A stretch of 64,000 nucleotides of DNA from Vallicoccus soli (GCF_003594885.1 NZ_QZEZ01000009.1:1-64000); one strand, 5' to 3'; positions 34,754 through 47,856 are shown, counted from the first letter of the stretch. Translations and numbers: made by a program. The notes: a model not told the origin generated them from the letters alone.

Positions 34754-34754
<1 letters not shown>
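33906..34754 (+). CDS. nuoE: NADH-quinone oxidoreductase subunit E
   Basis: 24-kDa-type subunit with [2Fe-2S] cluster N1a. The four Cys are in [12 protein letters not shown] and [11 protein letters not shown]. The core ends near residue 190; about 90 extra residues are hydrophilic and rich in Gly, Asp and Pro, making it 282 residues, longer than the usual 160-240. GTG overlaps the nuoD stop by 4 nt. Confidence 0.95.
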
Positions 34755-36057
<1,303 letters not shown>

Positions 36058-36061
<4 letters not shown>

Positions 36062-38562
36062 CGGTCACCACCGGTCCCGGGACGAAGGGCGGGGGCGGCG
36101 AGGTCGCCCCGCAGGAGGACCTCGTCACCGTCACCATCGACGGGCACGAGGTCAGCGTCGTCAAGGGCACCCTGCTCATCCGCGCCGCCGAGCTGCTCGG
36201 CATCCAGGTGCCGCGCTTCTGCGACCACCCGCTGCTCGACCCCGTCGGCGCCTGCCGGCAGTGCCTCGTCGAGGTGCCCGACATGGGCAACGGGCGCGGC
36301 ATGCCCAAGCCCGCCGCGTCGTGCACCACGACGGTCATGCCCGGCATGGTGGTGAAGACCCAGCTCACCTCGCCCGTCGCCGACAAGGCGCAGCAGGGCG
36401 TCATGGAGCTGCTGCTCGTCAACCACCCGCTCGACTGCCCGGTCTGCGACAAGGGCGGGGAGTGCCCGCTGCAGAACCAGGCCATGAGCAACGGCCGCGG
36501 CGAGACGCGCTACGAGGGCGTCAAGCGGACGTACCCGAAGCCGGTGCGCATCTCGACCCAGGTGCTGCTCGACCGCGAGCGGTGCGTGCTGTGCGCGCGC
36601 TGCACCCGCTTCGCCCAGCAGGTCGCCGGCGACCCGTTCATCGAGCTGCTCGAGCGCGGCGCGCTGCAGCAGGTCGGCATCGACGAGGACGAGCCCTTCC
36701 AGAGCTACTTCTCCGGCAACACCATCCAGATCTGCCCGGTCGGGGCGCTGACGAGCGCGGCGTACCGGTTCCGGGCGCGCCCGTTCGACCTCGTGTCGAG
36801 CCCGAGCGTCTGCGAGCACTGCGCGTCGGGCTGCGCGCTGCGCACCGACCACCGCCGCGGCACGGTGGTGCGCCGGCTGGCCGGCGACGACCCGCAGGTC
36901 AACGAGGAGTGGAACTGCGACAAGGGCCGCTTCGCGTTCCGGTACGCCGACACCACGGCCGCCGGCGGGCGCCGGCTCACCACCCCGCTCGTGCGCGACG
37001 AGGACGGCGAGCTCGTGCCGACCTCGTGGCCCGACGCGCTGGCGACCGCGGCCGAGGGGCTGCGGCGCGCCCGCGCCGCGGGCGGCGTCGGCGTGCTGGC
37101 GGGCGGGCGGCTCACCGTCGAGGACGCGTACGCGTACGCCAAGCTCGCCCGCGTCGCGCTGGGCACCAACGACGTCGACTTCCGGGCCCGCCCGCACAGC
37201 GCCGAGGAGGCGGACGTGCTCGGCGCCGTCGTCGCCGGGCGCCTCGTGGGCTCGGCCGGGGCGGTGACCTACGCCGACCTCGAGCGGGCCCCCGCGGTCG
37301 TCCTCGCCGGCCTCGAGCCGGAGGAGGAGTCGCCGATCGTCTTCCTGCGGCTGCGCAAGGCCGCGCGCAGGGGCGGCATGGCCGTCCACGTGCTCGCGCC
37401 GTTCCTCTCCCGGGGCGCGCAGAAGCTCACGGCGGCGCTGCACGAGGTCCTGCCCGGCGCCGAGGCGGAGGCGCTCGACGCGCTCGCCGACGCCACCGGG
37501 TCGGGGCCCGCGTGGGCCGCGCTGCGCGAGCCGGGCGCGGTGCTGCTCGTCGGCGAGCGGCTCGCGGAGGTGCCGGGCGCCCTCACCGCGGCCGCGCACG
37601 CCGCGGCGGCGGCCGGGGCGCGCCTGGCGTGGGTGCCGCGCCGGGCCGGCGAGCGCGGCGCGCTCGAGGCCGGGGCGCTGCCCACGCTGCTGCCCGGCGG
37701 GCGGCCGGTCGCCGACCCCGCCGCCCGGGTCGACGTCGCCACCGCCTGGGGCGTGCCCTCGCTGCCCGCGGCCCCCGGGCGCGACACCGCGGGGATCCTC
37801 GCCGCCGCCGGGGCCGGGGCGCTCGGGGGCCTCGTCGTCGGCGGCGTCGACGTGGAGGACCTGCCCGACCCGGTCGGGGCGCAGGCGGCGCTCGGCGCTG
37901 CCGGCTTCGTCGTGAGCCTCGAGGTGCGGGAGAGCGCTGTCACCGCGCTGGCCGACGTGGTCCTGCCGGTGGCGCCGGTGGTCGAGAAGGCGGGGACGTT
38001 CCTCGACTGGGAGGGCCGCCCCCGGCCCTTCGACCGGGTCCTCCCGCACTCCTCGGCGATGTCCGACGCGCGCGTGCTCGACGGGCTCGCCGGGCTGCTC
38101 GGCGCGCCGCTGGGCGTCGGCGACGTGTCGCGGGCGCGGCGCGAGCTCGACGAGCTCGGGCCGTGGGAGGGTGCGCGCGTGGACCTCCCGCTCCGCTCCG
38201 GCACCGCCGCCGGTGCCACCGGTGCCCCCGGTGCCGCCGCAGCGCCCGGGGCGGGGGAGGCCCTGCTCGCCACCGGGCGGCTGCTCCTCGACGGCGGGCG
38301 CCTCGAGGACGGCGAGCCGTTCCTCGCCGGCACCGCCCGCCCACCGCGGGCCCACCTGAGCCCGGCCACGGCGGCCGAGGTCGGCGTGGCGCCCGGGGAG
38401 CGGGTCCTCGTGCGCGGCGCCCGCGGCGCCGTGCGGCTGCCCGTGGAGGTGGTGCCGATGCCCGACCGGGTCGTCTGGCTGCCCGTCGTGCCGGGCCTGC
38501 GCCGCCAGCTCGCGGCCGCCCCCGGCACCGTCGTCGCCCTCGAGGGCGGTGAGCCGCGGTGA
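36058..38562 (+). CDS. nuoG: NADH-quinone oxidoreductase subunit G
   Basis: 75-kDa-type subunit of 834 residues. N-terminal ferredoxin-like [2Fe-2S] ([15 protein letters not shown]), the His/Cys [4Fe-4S] ([19 protein letters not shown]), a further cluster ([11 protein letters not shown]), and the N7-type set CEHCASGC with a distal NC in [10 protein letters not shown]. The remaining 600 residues follow the molybdopterin-oxidoreductase fold without cofactor residues, with an Ala/Gly-rich insertion near 720. Overlaps nuoF by 4 nt. Confidence 0.96.
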
Positions 38563-39920
38563 CCCCCGTGCAGGAGCTGCTCGCCGACGACCCGTGGTGG
38601 CTCGTCGTCGGCAAGGCGGTCGCGCTCTTCGGCCTGTGCGTGGTCCTCACGCTCTTCAACATCTGGCTCGAGCGCCGGGTCGTCGCCCGGATGCAGCACC
38701 GCAGCGGTCCCAACCGGCACGGGCCGTTCGGGCTGCTGCAGAGCCTCGCCGACGGCGTGAAGCTCGGGCTCAAGGAGGACCTCATCCCCAAGGCCGCCGA
38801 CAAGGTGGTCTTCGTCCTCGCCCCCGTGCTCTCGGTCGTCCCGGCGTTCATGGCCTTCGCCGTCATCCCGTTCGGGCCCGAGGTCTCCATCCTCGGCGAG
38901 CGGACGGCCCTGCAGCTGTTCGACCCGAGCGTCGGCGTGCTCTACGTCCTGGCCATCGCCTCGGTCGGCGTGTACGGCATCGTGCTGGCCGGCTGGGCGT
39001 CCGGCTCGACGTACCCGCTGCTCGGCGGGCTGCGCTCGACCGCCCAGGTGATCTCCTACGAGGTCGCCATGGGCCTGTCCTTCGTCGCGGTCTTCCTCTA
39101 CGCCGGGTCGATGTCGACCTCGCAGATCGTCGCCGAGCAGCAGCGGCTGTGGTTCGCCGTCGCGCTCTTCCCGAGCTTCCTCATCTACGCGGTGTCGATG
39201 GTCGGCGAGACGAACCGCGCGCCGTTCGACCTCGCCGAGGCCGAGGGCGAGCTCGTCGGCGGCTTCCACACCGAGTACAGCTCGCTGAAGTTCGCGCTGT
39301 TCTTCCTCGCCGAGTACATCAACATGGTCACCGTCTCGGCGCTGGCGACCACGCTGTTCCTGGGCGGCTGGCGCGCCCCGGTGCCGCTGAGCTGGTGGGA
39401 CGGCGCCAACGAGGGCTGGGTCCCGCTGGTCTGGTTCTTCGCCAAGGTCTTCCTCGTCATGTTCGTCTTCATCTGGCTGCGCGGCACGCTCCCGCGGTTC
39501 CGGTACGACCAGTTCATGGCGCTGGGCTGGAAGCGGCTCATCCCCGCCTCCCTCGCCTGGATCCTCGTCGTGGCCACCGTGCGCGCGGTCACCCAGAGCA
39601 CGGACGTCAGCCGGCAGGAGCTGCTCACCGTCCTCGGCGTGGCGCTCGCCGTCCTGCTCGCGGGCCTGCTGCTCTGGCCTTCCGGCAAGGACGACGAGGC
39701 CCGCGACGGGGGCGACGCGAGGGCCACCGGCGCCACCGGCCCGGCGGGTTCGGGCGGCGGCGCCGCGCCGGCCGCCGCGGGGCCCGCGTTCGACCCCATG
39801 GCCGGCGGGTTCCCCGTGCCGCCGCTGCCCGGGCAGCAGCTGCCGCCCGCACCGCCCCGCGTACCGGCCGGCGCCCCGGCGCCCGGCGCGCGGACCACCG
39901 AGGAGGAGCCCCGTGCCTGA
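38559..39920 (+). CDS. nuoH: NADH-quinone oxidoreductase subunit H
   Basis: Membrane subunit linking quinone site and proton channels, with eight helices. Conserved loops: [21 protein letters not shown] (residues about 31-51), [32 protein letters not shown] and [16 protein letters not shown]. After about residue 365 there is a hydrophilic Gly/Pro-rich tail of about 85 residues (453 total versus about 325 in E. coli). GTG overlaps nuoG by 4 nt. Confidence 0.96.
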   Translation: MTPVQELLADDPWWLVVGKAVALFGLCVVLTLFNIWLERRVVARMQHRSGPNRHGPFGLLQSLADGVKLGLKEDLIPKAADKVVFVLAPVLSVVPAFMAFAVIPFGPEVSILGERTALQLFDPSVGVLYVLAIASVGVYGIVLAGWASGSTYPLLGGLRSTAQVISYEVAMGLSFVAVFLYAGSMSTSQIVAEQQRLWFAVALFPSFLIYAVSMVGETNRAPFDLAEAEGELVGGFHTEYSSLKFALFFLAEYINMVTVSALATTLFLGGWRAPVPLSWWDGANEGWVPLVWFFAKVFLVMFVFIWLRGTLPRFRYDQFMALGWKRLIPASLAWILVVATVRAVTQSTDVSRQELLTVLGVALAVLLAGLLLWPSGKDDEARDGGDARATGATGPAGSGGGAAPAAAGPAFDPMAGGFPVPPLPGQQLPPAPPRVPAGAPAPGARTTEEEPRA

Positions 39921-40536
39921 CCCCCTCGCCCCGGTCGCCGGCTTCGGCGTCACCTTCAAGCGGATGTTCTCGAAGGTGGTCACCGAGCAGTACCCGGAGG
40001 AGAAGAAGGAGACCGCGCCGCGCTTCCACGGCCGGCACGTCCTCAACCGCTACGCCGACGGGCTCGAGCGGTGCATCGGCTGCGAGCTGTGCGCCTGGGC
40101 CTGCCCCGCGGACGCGATCTACGTCGAGGGCGCGGACAACACCGAGGAGGAGCGCTACAGCCCCGGTGAGCGCTACGGCCGCGTCTACCAGATCAACTAC
40201 CTGCGGTGCATCTTCTGCGGGCTGTGCATCGAGGCCTGCCCGACCCGCGCGCTGACGATGAGCAACGAGTTCGAGCTCGCCGACCGCAGCCGCCAGAGCC
40301 TCATCTTCGACAAGGGCGAGCTGCTCGCGCCGCTGCAGCAGGGCATGGTCCCGCCGCCGCACGCCATGGCGCCCGGCACGAGCGCCGAGGACTACTACCG
40401 CGGCACCGTGCGCGCCGCGCCCGCCGCCGCGGCGGGCGACCCCGACGCGCAGGACCCGACCCGGCGCGCGGCCACCCCCAGCGGCCAGGTGCGCTCGCAG
40501 CTCGCGCAGCCCTACGACACCGGGGGCACGCGGTGA
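39913..40536 (+). CDS. nuoI: NADH-quinone oxidoreductase subunit I
   Basis: 23-kDa ferredoxin-like subunit, 207 residues, clusters N6a and N6b. Two CxxCxxCxxxCP motifs are intact: [12 protein letters not shown] and [12 protein letters not shown]. The acidic stretch [19 protein letters not shown] precedes them. The C-terminus is Ala/Pro-rich. Overlaps nuoH by 8 nt. Confidence 0.97.
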   Translation: MPDPLAPVAGFGVTFKRMFSKVVTEQYPEEKKETAPRFHGRHVLNRYADGLERCIGCELCAWACPADAIYVEGADNTEEERYSPGERYGRVYQINYLRCIFCGLCIEACPTRALTMSNEFELADRSRQSLIFDKGELLAPLQQGMVPPPHAMAPGTSAEDYYRGTVRAAPAAAAGDPDAQDPTRRAATPSGQVRSQLAQPYDTGGTR

Positions 40537-41390
40537 GCGGCGTCCTGCTCGCCCAGGCCGTCGAGGGCGCGACGACGACGGTGCAGACGAGCACCGCCGA
40601 GACGGTGGCCTTCTGGGTCCTGGCGCCGGTCACGGTGCTCGCCTCGCTCGGCATGCTCCTCGTGCGCAAGGCCGTGCACAGCGCGCTGCTGCTCGCGGTG
40701 ACCATGATCAGCCTCGCGGTGCTCTACCTCGGCCAGAGCGCGCCGTTCCTCGGCGTCGTGCAGGTCGTCGTCTACACCGGCGCGGTCATGATGCTGTTCC
40801 TCTTCGTGCTCATGCTCGTGGGCGTCGACTCCTCCGACTCGCTCGTGGAGACGATCCGCGGCCAGCGCGTGGCGGCGGTCGTCGCCGGCGTCGGCTTCGG
40901 CGCCCTGCTGCTGCTCGGCCTCGGGCGCGCGGTGGTCGACCCGGCCGGCGACATCGCCGCGGCCAACGCCGGCGGAAACGTCGAGGGCATCGCCGCGCTG
41001 CTCTTCGGCCGCTACGTGCTGGCCTTCGAGGTCACGGCCGCGCTGCTCATCACCGCCGCCATCGCCGCCATGGTCCTCACCCACCGCGAGCGCATCGGCC
41101 CGCGCCAGACGCAGCGCGAGCTGTCCAAGGCCCGGTTCGCCCCCGGCGGGCACCCGACGCCGCTGCCGGCCCCCGGCGTTTACGCCCGGCACAACGCGGT
41201 CGACACCCCCGCGCTGCTGCCCGACGGCTCGCCCGCCGAGGTGTCGGTCAACCGCACGCTCACCGCCCGCGGCGAGACCCGCACGCCGTCCCCCGACGAC
41301 GGGCGCGCCATCGAGCGCCAGCTCGGGCTCGAGCCCGGGCACCAGGGGCCGGTGCGGCGCGCCCGCGGCGACGGCGAGGAGGAGCGCTGA
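40533..41390 (+). CDS. nuoJ: NADH-quinone oxidoreductase subunit J
   Basis: Five-helix membrane subunit in the first about 185 residues ([40 protein letters not shown] with the pi-bulge helix), followed by a hydrophilic C-terminal tail of about 100 residues (285 total) that is not part of the core. GTG overlaps nuoI by 4 nt. Confidence 0.95.
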   Translation: MSGVLLAQAVEGATTTVQTSTAETVAFWVLAPVTVLASLGMLLVRKAVHSALLLAVTMISLAVLYLGQSAPFLGVVQVVVYTGAVMMLFLFVLMLVGVDSSDSLVETIRGQRVAAVVAGVGFGALLLLGLGRAVVDPAGDIAAANAGGNVEGIAALLFGRYVLAFEVTAALLITAAIAAMVLTHRERIGPRQTQRELSKARFAPGGHPTPLPAPGVYARHNAVDTPALLPDGSPAEVSVNRTLTARGETRTPSPDDGRAIERQLGLEPGHQGPVRRARGDGEEER

Positions 41391-41391
41391 C

Positions 41392-41691
41392 GTGGACCCG
41401 CTGAACTACCTCTACCTCTCCGCGGTCCTCTTCGCGATCGGCGCGGCCGGGGTGCTCCTGCGGCGCAACGCCATCGTCGTCTTCATGTGCATCGAGCTCA
41501 TGCTCAACGCGTCGAACCTCGCCTTCGTCACGTTCGCCCGCACCACGGGCACGCTCGACGGGCAGGTCGCCGCCTTCTTCGTCATGGTCGTCGCGGCCGC
41601 GGAGGTCGTCGTCGGCCTCGCGATCATCGTGACGATCTTCCGCACGCGCCGCTCGGCCTCGGTCGACGACGCCAGCCTGCTGAAGTTCTAG
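41392..41691 (+). CDS. nuoK: NADH-quinone oxidoreductase subunit K
   Basis: Three-helix subunit of 99 residues. The proton-path Glu residues are in [16 protein letters not shown] (helix 2) and [14 protein letters not shown] (helix 3). GTG start 1 nt after the nuoJ stop. Confidence 0.97.
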   Translation: MDPLNYLYLSAVLFAIGAAGVLLRRNAIVVFMCIELMLNASNLAFVTFARTTGTLDGQVAAFFVMVVAAAEVVVGLAIIVTIFRTRRSASVDDASLLKF

Positions 41692-41703
41692 GGGAGGGGG
41701 AGC

Positions 41704-43641
41704 GTGCTGCTCGCCGCCGAGCCCGTCGTCACCGCGGCCGGGCCCGCCACGGGGGTCTTCGACCTCGTCTGGCTGCTCGCCGCCCTGCCCGCGGCGGGCG
41801 CCGCCCTGCTGCTGCTCGGCGGCCGGCGCACCGACCGCTGGGGGCACCTGCTCGCCACGGGCGCCAGCGCCGCGTCCTTCGTGCTCGCCGTGCTCATGTT
41901 CGTGGCGATGCTCGGGCGCGACGCCGAGGAGCGGGTGGTGCGCCAGGTCGCGTACACCTGGATCCCCTCGGTCGGGGACTTCTCGGTCGACGCCGCCTTC
42001 CGGCTCGACCCGCTGTCCATGGCCTTCGTGCTGCTGGTGACGGGCGTCGGCACGCTGATCCACGTCTACTCGATCGGCTACATGGCGCACGACCCCGACC
42101 GGCGCCGGTTCTTCGCGTACCTCAACCTCTTCGTCGCCGCGATGCTGGTGCTCGTCCTCGCCGACGACTACCTCGTGCTCTACCTCGGCTGGGAGGGCGT
42201 CGGCCTCGCGTCGTACCTGCTCATCGGGTTCTGGGGCTACAACCCGGCGTACGCGACCGCGGCCCGCAAGGCGTTCGTCGTCAACCGCGTCGGTGACGTG
42301 GGGCTGTCCATCGCCCTCATGACGATGTTCGCGACCTTCGGCACGCTCTCCTTCTCCGGCGTCCTCGGCGCCGCGGACGGCGCGTCGGAGACCACGCTGA
42401 CCGTCATCGGCCTGCTGCTCCTGCTCGCCGCCTGCGGCAAGTCCGCGCAGGTGCCGCTGCAGTCCTGGCTCGGCGACGCGATGGCGGGCCCGACGCCGGT
42501 GTCGGCGCTCATCCACGCCGCGACGATGGTCACCGCGGGCGTCTACCTCATCGTGCGCAGCGGGCCGATCTTCGACCTGGCACCGGACGCGCGGCTCGCC
42601 GTCGTGGTCGTCGGCGCGGTGACGCTGCTGTTCGGCGCGGTCATCGGCTGCGCCAAGGACGACATCAAGAAGGCGCTCGCCGCCTCGACGATGTCCCAGA
42701 TCGGCTACATGGTGCTGGCGGCGGGCCTCGGCCCCGCCGGGTACGCCTTCGCCATCGCGCACCTGCTCACCCACGGCTTCTTCAAGGCCGGGATGTTCCT
42801 GGGCGCCGGGTCCGTGATGCACGCGATGGACGACCAGACCGACATGCGCCGCTTCGGCGGGCTCTACAGGGCCCTGCCGGTCACGCACGCCACGTTCGTC
42901 CTCGGCTGGCTGGCGATCATCGGCATCCCGCCCTTCGCCGGGTTCTGGACCAAGGACGCGATCATCGAGGCCGCGCTGGCCGAGGAGGGGTGGCGGGCGT
43001 ACGTCTTCGGCGGCGCCGCCCTGCTCGGCGCCGGGCTGACCGCGTTCTACATGACGCGGCTCATGGTCATGACGTTCTGGGGCAAGCGGCGGTGGACGCA
43101 GGGCCAGCACCCGCACGAGGCGCCCTCGACGATGACCGGGCCGATGGTCGTGCTCGCCGCCGGCTCCGCGCTGGCCGGTCTGCTGCTCATCCCCGGCGAG
43201 CGCCTCGTGCACTGGCTCGAGCCGGTGGTCCCGCACAGCGAGCACGAGCTGCCGGTGCCGGTCTGGGTCATCTCGCTCATGACCGTCGCGGTCGTGCTCG
43301 TCGGCGTCGCGCTCGCGGTCGCCCAGTACGCCCGCGGCCGCGACATCCCGCTCACCGCGCCCGTCGCGGTCAGCCCGTTCACCGCCGCCGCGCGCCGCGA
43401 CCTCTACCAGGACGCGGTCAACGAGGCCGTCCTCATGCGCCCCGGGCAGTACCTCACCCGGACCCTGGTGTGGGGCGACAACCGCGGCATCGACGGGCTC
43501 GTCAACACCGTCGCCGCGACGATCGGGGGCACCTCGGGGCGCCTGCGGCGGCTGCAGACCGGCTTCGTGCGCTCGTACGCCCTGTCCATGCTCGGTGGCG
43601 CCGCCCTCGTCGTCGGCGCCCTGCTGATCGTGAGGCTCTGA
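41704..43641 (+). CDS. nuoL: NADH-quinone oxidoreductase subunit L
   Basis: Antiporter-like proton channel, 645 residues, about 16 helices including the C-terminal lateral helix region. Key residues: Glu in [18 protein letters not shown], Arg/Asp in [11 protein letters not shown], Lys in [18 protein letters not shown], the broken-helix [20 protein letters not shown], and Lys in [13 protein letters not shown] start after GGGGAGGGGG. Confidence 0.96.
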   Translation: MLLAAEPVVTAAGPATGVFDLVWLLAALPAAGAALLLLGGRRTDRWGHLLATGASAASFVLAVLMFVAMLGRDAEERVVRQVAYTWIPSVGDFSVDAAFRLDPLSMAFVLLVTGVGTLIHVYSIGYMAHDPDRRRFFAYLNLFVAAMLVLVLADDYLVLYLGWEGVGLASYLLIGFWGYNPAYATAARKAFVVNRVGDVGLSIALMTMFATFGTLSFSGVLGAADGASETTLTVIGLLLLLAACGKSAQVPLQSWLGDAMAGPTPVSALIHAATMVTAGVYLIVRSGPIFDLAPDARLAVVVVGAVTLLFGAVIGCAKDDIKKALAASTMSQIGYMVLAAGLGPAGYAFAIAHLLTHGFFKAGMFLGAGSVMHAMDDQTDMRRFGGLYRALPVTHATFVLGWLAIIGIPPFAGFWTKDAIIEAALAEEGWRAYVFGGAALLGAGLTAFYMTRLMVMTFWGKRRWTQGQHPHEAPSTMTGPMVVLAAGSALAGLLLIPGERLVHWLEPVVPHSEHELPVPVWVISLMTVAVVLVGVALAVAQYARGRDIPLTAPVAVSPFTAAARRDLYQDAVNEAVLMRPGQYLTRTLVWGDNRGIDGLVNTVAATIGGTSGRLRRLQTGFVRSYALSMLGGAALVVGALLIVRL

Positions 43642-43642
43642 C

Positions 43643-45229
43643 GTGGACGGCACCGACCTCGCCGCGGCCCCCCTGGAGTCCGGCCCGCTGCTCCTGCTGC
43701 TCTGCCTGCTGCCGCTCGTCGGCGCCGCGGTCGTGGCCGCCGTCCCGGCGCGCGCCGCGGAGGCGGCCAAGCGGCTCGCGGTCGCGGTCGCCCTGGCCAC
43801 GCTCGCCGTGGCGGTCGTCGTGGCGCTGCGCTTCGACCGGGGCGCCGACGCGCCGTACCAGCTGGCCGACCGCTACGACTGGATCCCGCAGTTCGGGGTG
43901 AGCCTCTCGCTCGGCGTCACCGGCATCTCGGTCGCGCTCGTCGCGCTCACCGCGGTGCTCGTCCCGCTGTGCCTGCTGGCCTCCTGGGACGACGGCCGGG
44001 CGTCCTCGCGGCGCCCGCAGACGCACCTCGCGCTCATGCTGGCGCTCGAGGGGCTCATCCTCGCCGCGTTCTGCGCCCGCGACGTCTTCCTCTTCTACGT
44101 CTGCTTCGAGGTCATGCTCATCCCCATGTACTTCCTCATCGGGGGGTACGGCGGGGCGCAGCGCTCGTACGCGGCGGCGAAGTTCCTCATCTACAACCTG
44201 CTCGGCGGGCTCGTCATGCTCGCCGCGCTCATCGGGCTCTACGTGGAGTCCCGCGGCCTGCCGGGCGCCGAGGACGGCACGTTCGACATCACGACGCTCG
44301 CGACGCAGCTCGAGCTCGGGACGACGACCGAGCGGCTGCTCTTCCTCGGCTTCTTCCTCGCCTTCGCCATCAAGGCGCCGCTGTGGCCGCTGCACACGTG
44401 GCTGCCCGACGCGGCGGTGGAGGCGCGGCCGGGCGCGGCGGTCCTCATGGTCTCGGTCATGGACAAGCTCGGCACCTTCGGGATGATCGCGCTGTGCCTG
44501 CCGCTGTTCCCCGCGGCGTCGGTGTGGGCGCGCCCCGTCGTCGTCGCCCTGGCGGTCGTCGGCATCGTGTACGGCGCCCTCGTCGCCATCGGCCAGAGCG
44601 ACCTCATGCGCCTCATCGCGTACACCTCGGTGTCGCACTTCGGCTTCATCATCATGGGGATCTTCGCGATGACGAGCCAGGGCCAGACCGGGGCGACCCT
44701 CTACATGGTCAACCACGGCTTCTCCACCGCCGGGCTGTTCCTCATCGCCGGGATGATGGTGACGCGGCGCGGGTCCCGGCTCATCGCCGACTACGGGGGG
44801 GTGCAGCGGGTCGCGCCGGTGCTCGCCGGCTCGTTCTTCGTCGCCGGCCTGTCGAGCCTCGCCCTGCCGGGCCTGTCGAGCTTCGTCAGCGAGTTCCTCG
44901 TCCTCGTGGGCACCTTCACCCGCTACCAGGCGGCGGCGGTGGTGGCCACGCTCGGCATCGTGCTCGCCGCCCTCTACATCCTGCTCACCGTCACCCGGAC
45001 GCTGAGCGGTCCGGTGCGCCCGGAGACCGAGGGCTTCCGCGACCTGCGCGGGCGCGAGGCGGCGGTCGTCGCCCCGGTGCTGGCCGTCATCATCGCCCTG
45101 GGCTTCGTCCCGGGGCCGCTCATCGACGTCATCGACCACGGCGTCGACGACACGCTCGCCTCGGTGTCGCAGGACGACCCCGCGCCGAGCGTGCCCGCCG
45201 CGCCCGTCGCCGAGGGGAGCCCGGAGTGA
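43643..45229 (+). CDS. nuoM: NADH-quinone oxidoreductase subunit M
   Basis: Antiporter-like proton channel of 528 residues. Conserved Glu in FYVCFEVMLIPMYFLIGGYG, Lys in AIKAPLWPLHTWLPDAAVEA, and LMRLIAYTSVSHFGFIIMGI. GTG start 1 nt after the nuoL stop. Overlaps nuoN by 4 nt. Confidence 0.96.
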   Translation: MDGTDLAAAPLESGPLLLLLCLLPLVGAAVVAAVPARAAEAAKRLAVAVALATLAVAVVVALRFDRGADAPYQLADRYDWIPQFGVSLSLGVTGISVALVALTAVLVPLCLLASWDDGRASSRRPQTHLALMLALEGLILAAFCARDVFLFYVCFEVMLIPMYFLIGGYGGAQRSYAAAKFLIYNLLGGLVMLAALIGLYVESRGLPGAEDGTFDITTLATQLELGTTTERLLFLGFFLAFAIKAPLWPLHTWLPDAAVEARPGAAVLMVSVMDKLGTFGMIALCLPLFPAASVWARPVVVALAVVGIVYGALVAIGQSDLMRLIAYTSVSHFGFIIMGIFAMTSQGQTGATLYMVNHGFSTAGLFLIAGMMVTRRGSRLIADYGGVQRVAPVLAGSFFVAGLSSLALPGLSSFVSEFLVLVGTFTRYQAAAVVATLGIVLAALYILLTVTRTLSGPVRPETEGFRDLRGREAAVVAPVLAVIIALGFVPGPLIDVIDHGVDDTLASVSQDDPAPSVPAAPVAEGSPE

Positions 45230-46776
45230 GCACGCTCGCCGTGGAGGCGGTCGACGGCCCGACCATCGAGTACGCCCACCTCTCGCCCCTGATCGTCGTG
45301 CTCGGCGCCGCCGTGGTCGGGGTGCTCATCGAGGCGTTCGCGCCCCGCGAGCGGCGCCGCGCGCTGCAGCTGGGCCTGGGGGTGCTGGCGCTCGGCGGCG
45401 CCCTCGTCGCCGTGGTCGCGCTGGCCGGCACGGTCGACGTGGCCGCCGAGGGCGCGGTCGCCGTCGACGGCCCGACGCTGTTCCTGCAGGGGACGATCCT
45501 CGCCCTGGCCCTCACCGCGCTGCTCAGCGTGGGGGAGCGCTCGCTCGACCCCGAGGGCGACGCCTTCGCGGCGCAGGCCTCGGCGGTCCCCGGCTCCACC
45601 GCCGAGCGCACCCTCACCCGCGAGGGGGTGACCCAGACCGAGGTCGTCCCGCTCTACCTGTTCGCCGTCGGCGGCATGCTGCTCTTCCCCGCGGCCAACG
45701 ACCTGGTGACGATGTTCGTCGCGCTCGAGGTCCTCTCGCTGCCGCTCTACCTGCTCTGCGCGCTGGCCCGCCGGCGGCGGCTGCTCTCGCAGGAGGCGGC
45801 GCTCAAGTACTTCCTCCTCGGCTCGTTCAGCTCCGCGTTCTTCCTCTACGGCGCCGCGCTGCTCTACGGCTACTCCGGCTCGCTGCGCCTCGGCGGCATC
45901 GCCGAGGCGGTGAGCTCGTCGTCGAGCAACGACGGCCTGCTCCTCGTCGGCACCGCGCTCGTCGGCGTGGGGCTGCTCTTCAAGGTCGGCGCGGTGCCCT
46001 TCCACGCCTGGACGCCCGACGTCTACCAGGGCGCCCCGACGCCCATCACGGGCTTCATGGCCGCCTGCACCAAGGTCGCCGCGTTCGGCGCCCTGCTGCG
46101 CGTCTTCTACGTCGCGCTCGGCGGGGCGGGCTGGGACTGGCGCCCCCTCATGTACGGCGTCGCCGCCCTGACGATGGTCGTGGGCGCGGTCGTCGCGATC
46201 ACCCAGACCGACGTCAAGCGGATGCTCGCGTACTCCTCGGTCGCCCACGCCGGCTTCATCCTCTGCGGCGTCGTGGCCCTGGACCGCGCGGGCGTGTCGA
46301 GCGTGCTGTTCTACCTCGTCGCGTACGGCTTCGCCACCGTCGGCGCCTTCGCGGTCGTCACCCTCGTCCGCGACGCCGCCGGGGAGGCGACCCACCTGTC
46401 GCAGTGGGCGGGCCTCGGCCGGCGGTCCCCGCTCGTCGCCGGGATCTTCGCGCTGTTCCTGCTGTCCTTCGCCGGCATCCCGCTCACCGCGGGCTTCACC
46501 GGCAAGTTCGCGGTCTTCGAGGCGGCGGCCCAGGGCGGCAGCCCGTCGCTCGTCGTCATCGGCGTCCTGACCTCCGCCGTGGCCGCGTTCTTCTACGCCA
46601 AGGTGATCGTCCTCATGTTCTTCAACGACCCGCTGCCGGACGGCCCGACCGTGGCGGTGCCCGGTGTGGGCACCACGGTTGCGGTCGCGCTGGGCGCTGC
46701 CGTTACGGTGGCCCTGGGCGTCGTGCCGCAGGTCGTCCTCGACCTCGCGGACCAGGCGGCGCTCTTCGTCCGCTAG
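45226..46776 (+). CDS. nuoN: NADH-quinone oxidoreductase subunit N
   Basis: Third antiporter-like subunit, 516 residues, 14 helices. Glu in FVALEVLSLPLYLLCALA, Lys in LFKVGAVPFHAWTPDVYQGA, and VKRMLAYSSVAHAGFILCGV. Its stop at 46776 closes the first nuo cluster; the prenyl synthase begins 52 nt later on the same strand. Confidence 0.96.
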   Translation: MSTLAVEAVDGPTIEYAHLSPLIVVLGAAVVGVLIEAFAPRERRRALQLGLGVLALGGALVAVVALAGTVDVAAEGAVAVDGPTLFLQGTILALALTALLSVGERSLDPEGDAFAAQASAVPGSTAERTLTREGVTQTEVVPLYLFAVGGMLLFPAANDLVTMFVALEVLSLPLYLLCALARRRRLLSQEAALKYFLLGSFSSAFFLYGAALLYGYSGSLRLGGIAEAVSSSSSNDGLLLVGTALVGVGLLFKVGAVPFHAWTPDVYQGAPTPITGFMAACTKVAAFGALLRVFYVALGGAGWDWRPLMYGVAALTMVVGAVVAITQTDVKRMLAYSSVAHAGFILCGVVALDRAGVSSVLFYLVAYGFATVGAFAVVTLVRDAAGEATHLSQWAGLGRRSPLVAGIFALFLLSFAGIPLTAGFTGKFAVFEAAAQGGSPSLVVIGVLTSAVAAFFYAKVIVLMFFNDPLPDGPTVAVPGVGTTVAVALGAAVTVALGVVPQVVLDLADQAALFVR

Positions 46777-46828
46777 GCCCGGTCGGCCCGCCGCCCGTAC
46801 GCCTCGCCCTGCCCGTCCTGGAGGACCC

Positions 46829-47842
46829 GTGCCCGACCTCGGCCCCTTCGGCCTGGAGGCGCACGACCTCGACGCGGGGCTCGCCGCCGACCTGCAGGCC
46901 GGCGTCGAGCAGGTCGAGGCGCTGCTGCGCGACGCGGTGAAGAGCGACTACCCCTTCGTGACCGAGGCGTCACGGCACCTCGTCGACGCCGGCGGCAAGC
47001 GCTTCCGGCCGCTCATGGTCCTGCTGGCCGCGCAGTTCGGGGACCCGCAGGCGCCCGGCGTCGTCCCCGCTGCGGTCGTCGTGGAGCTCACCCACCTTGC
47101 GACGCTCTACCACGACGACGTCATGGACGAGGCGACGATGCGCCGGGGCGCCGCCAGCGCCAACCTGCGCTGGGACAACACCGTCGCGATCCTCACCGGC
47201 GACTTCCTCTTCGCCAAGGCCTCCGAGCTGCTCGCCGACCTCGGGCCCGAGGCGGTCCGCCTGCAGGCGCGCACCTTCGAGCGGCTGTGCACCGGGCAGA
47301 TCCGCGAGACGGTGGGCGCGGGTCCCGACGACGACCGCATCGAGCACTACCTCTCGGTCCTCGCCGACAAGACCGGCTCGCTCATCGCGACCTCCGGCCG
47401 CTTCGGCGCGATGCTCTCCGGCGCCGACGACGCCGCGGTCGACGTGCTCACCCGCTTCGGCGAGCGCATCGGCATCGCGTTCCAGCTCGCCGACGACCTG
47501 CTCGACGTGACGAGCGAGTCCGGCCAGTCCGGCAAGACCCCCGGCACCGACCTGCGCGAGGGCGTCGAGACGCTCCCGGTCCTGCAGGCCCGCCGCCTCG
47601 CCGACCCGTCCGACCCCGGCGACGCCCGCCTGCTCGAGCTCCTCGACGGGGACCTCACCGACGACGCCCGCCGCGAGGAGGCCCTCGCCCTGCTGCGCGG
47701 GCACGCCGCCGTCGACGCCGCCCGCAGGGAGCTGCTGCGCTGGGGGAGCGACGCCCGCGCCGTCCTCGACCCCCTGCCCGACGTGCCCGCCAAGCGCGCC
47801 CTGCAGGCCCTCGCCGACGCCACCGTCCGCCGGGTGGGCTGA
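46829..47842 (+). CDS. Polyprenyl diphosphate synthase (menaquinone side chain)
   Basis: Trans-prenyltransferase of 337 residues. It has GGKRFRPLMVLLAAQFGD, the first Asp-rich motif DDVMDEATMRRG (near residue 93) and the second in FQLADDLLDVTSESGQSGK (near 225). The residues before DDVMD are small-to-medium (HLATLYH), consistent with a long-chain product; exact chain length cannot be read. GTG start with GGAGG 5 nt upstream. Probably read through from nuoN, giving the chain for menA. The 22-bp array begins 15 nt after the stop. Confidence 0.92.
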   Translation: MPDLGPFGLEAHDLDAGLAADLQAGVEQVEALLRDAVKSDYPFVTEASRHLVDAGGKRFRPLMVLLAAQFGDPQAPGVVPAAVVVELTHLATLYHDDVMDEATMRRGAASANLRWDNTVAILTGDFLFAKASELLADLGPEAVRLQARTFERLCTGQIRETVGAGPDDDRIEHYLSVLADKTGSLIATSGRFGAMLSGADDAAVDVLTRFGERIGIAFQLADDLLDVTSESGQSGKTPGTDLREGVETLPVLQARRLADPSDPGDARLLELLDGDLTDDARREEALALLRGHAAVDAARRELLRWGSDARAVLDPLPDVPAKRALQALADATVRRVG

Positions 47843-47856
47843 CGCCCCCCGCCCCC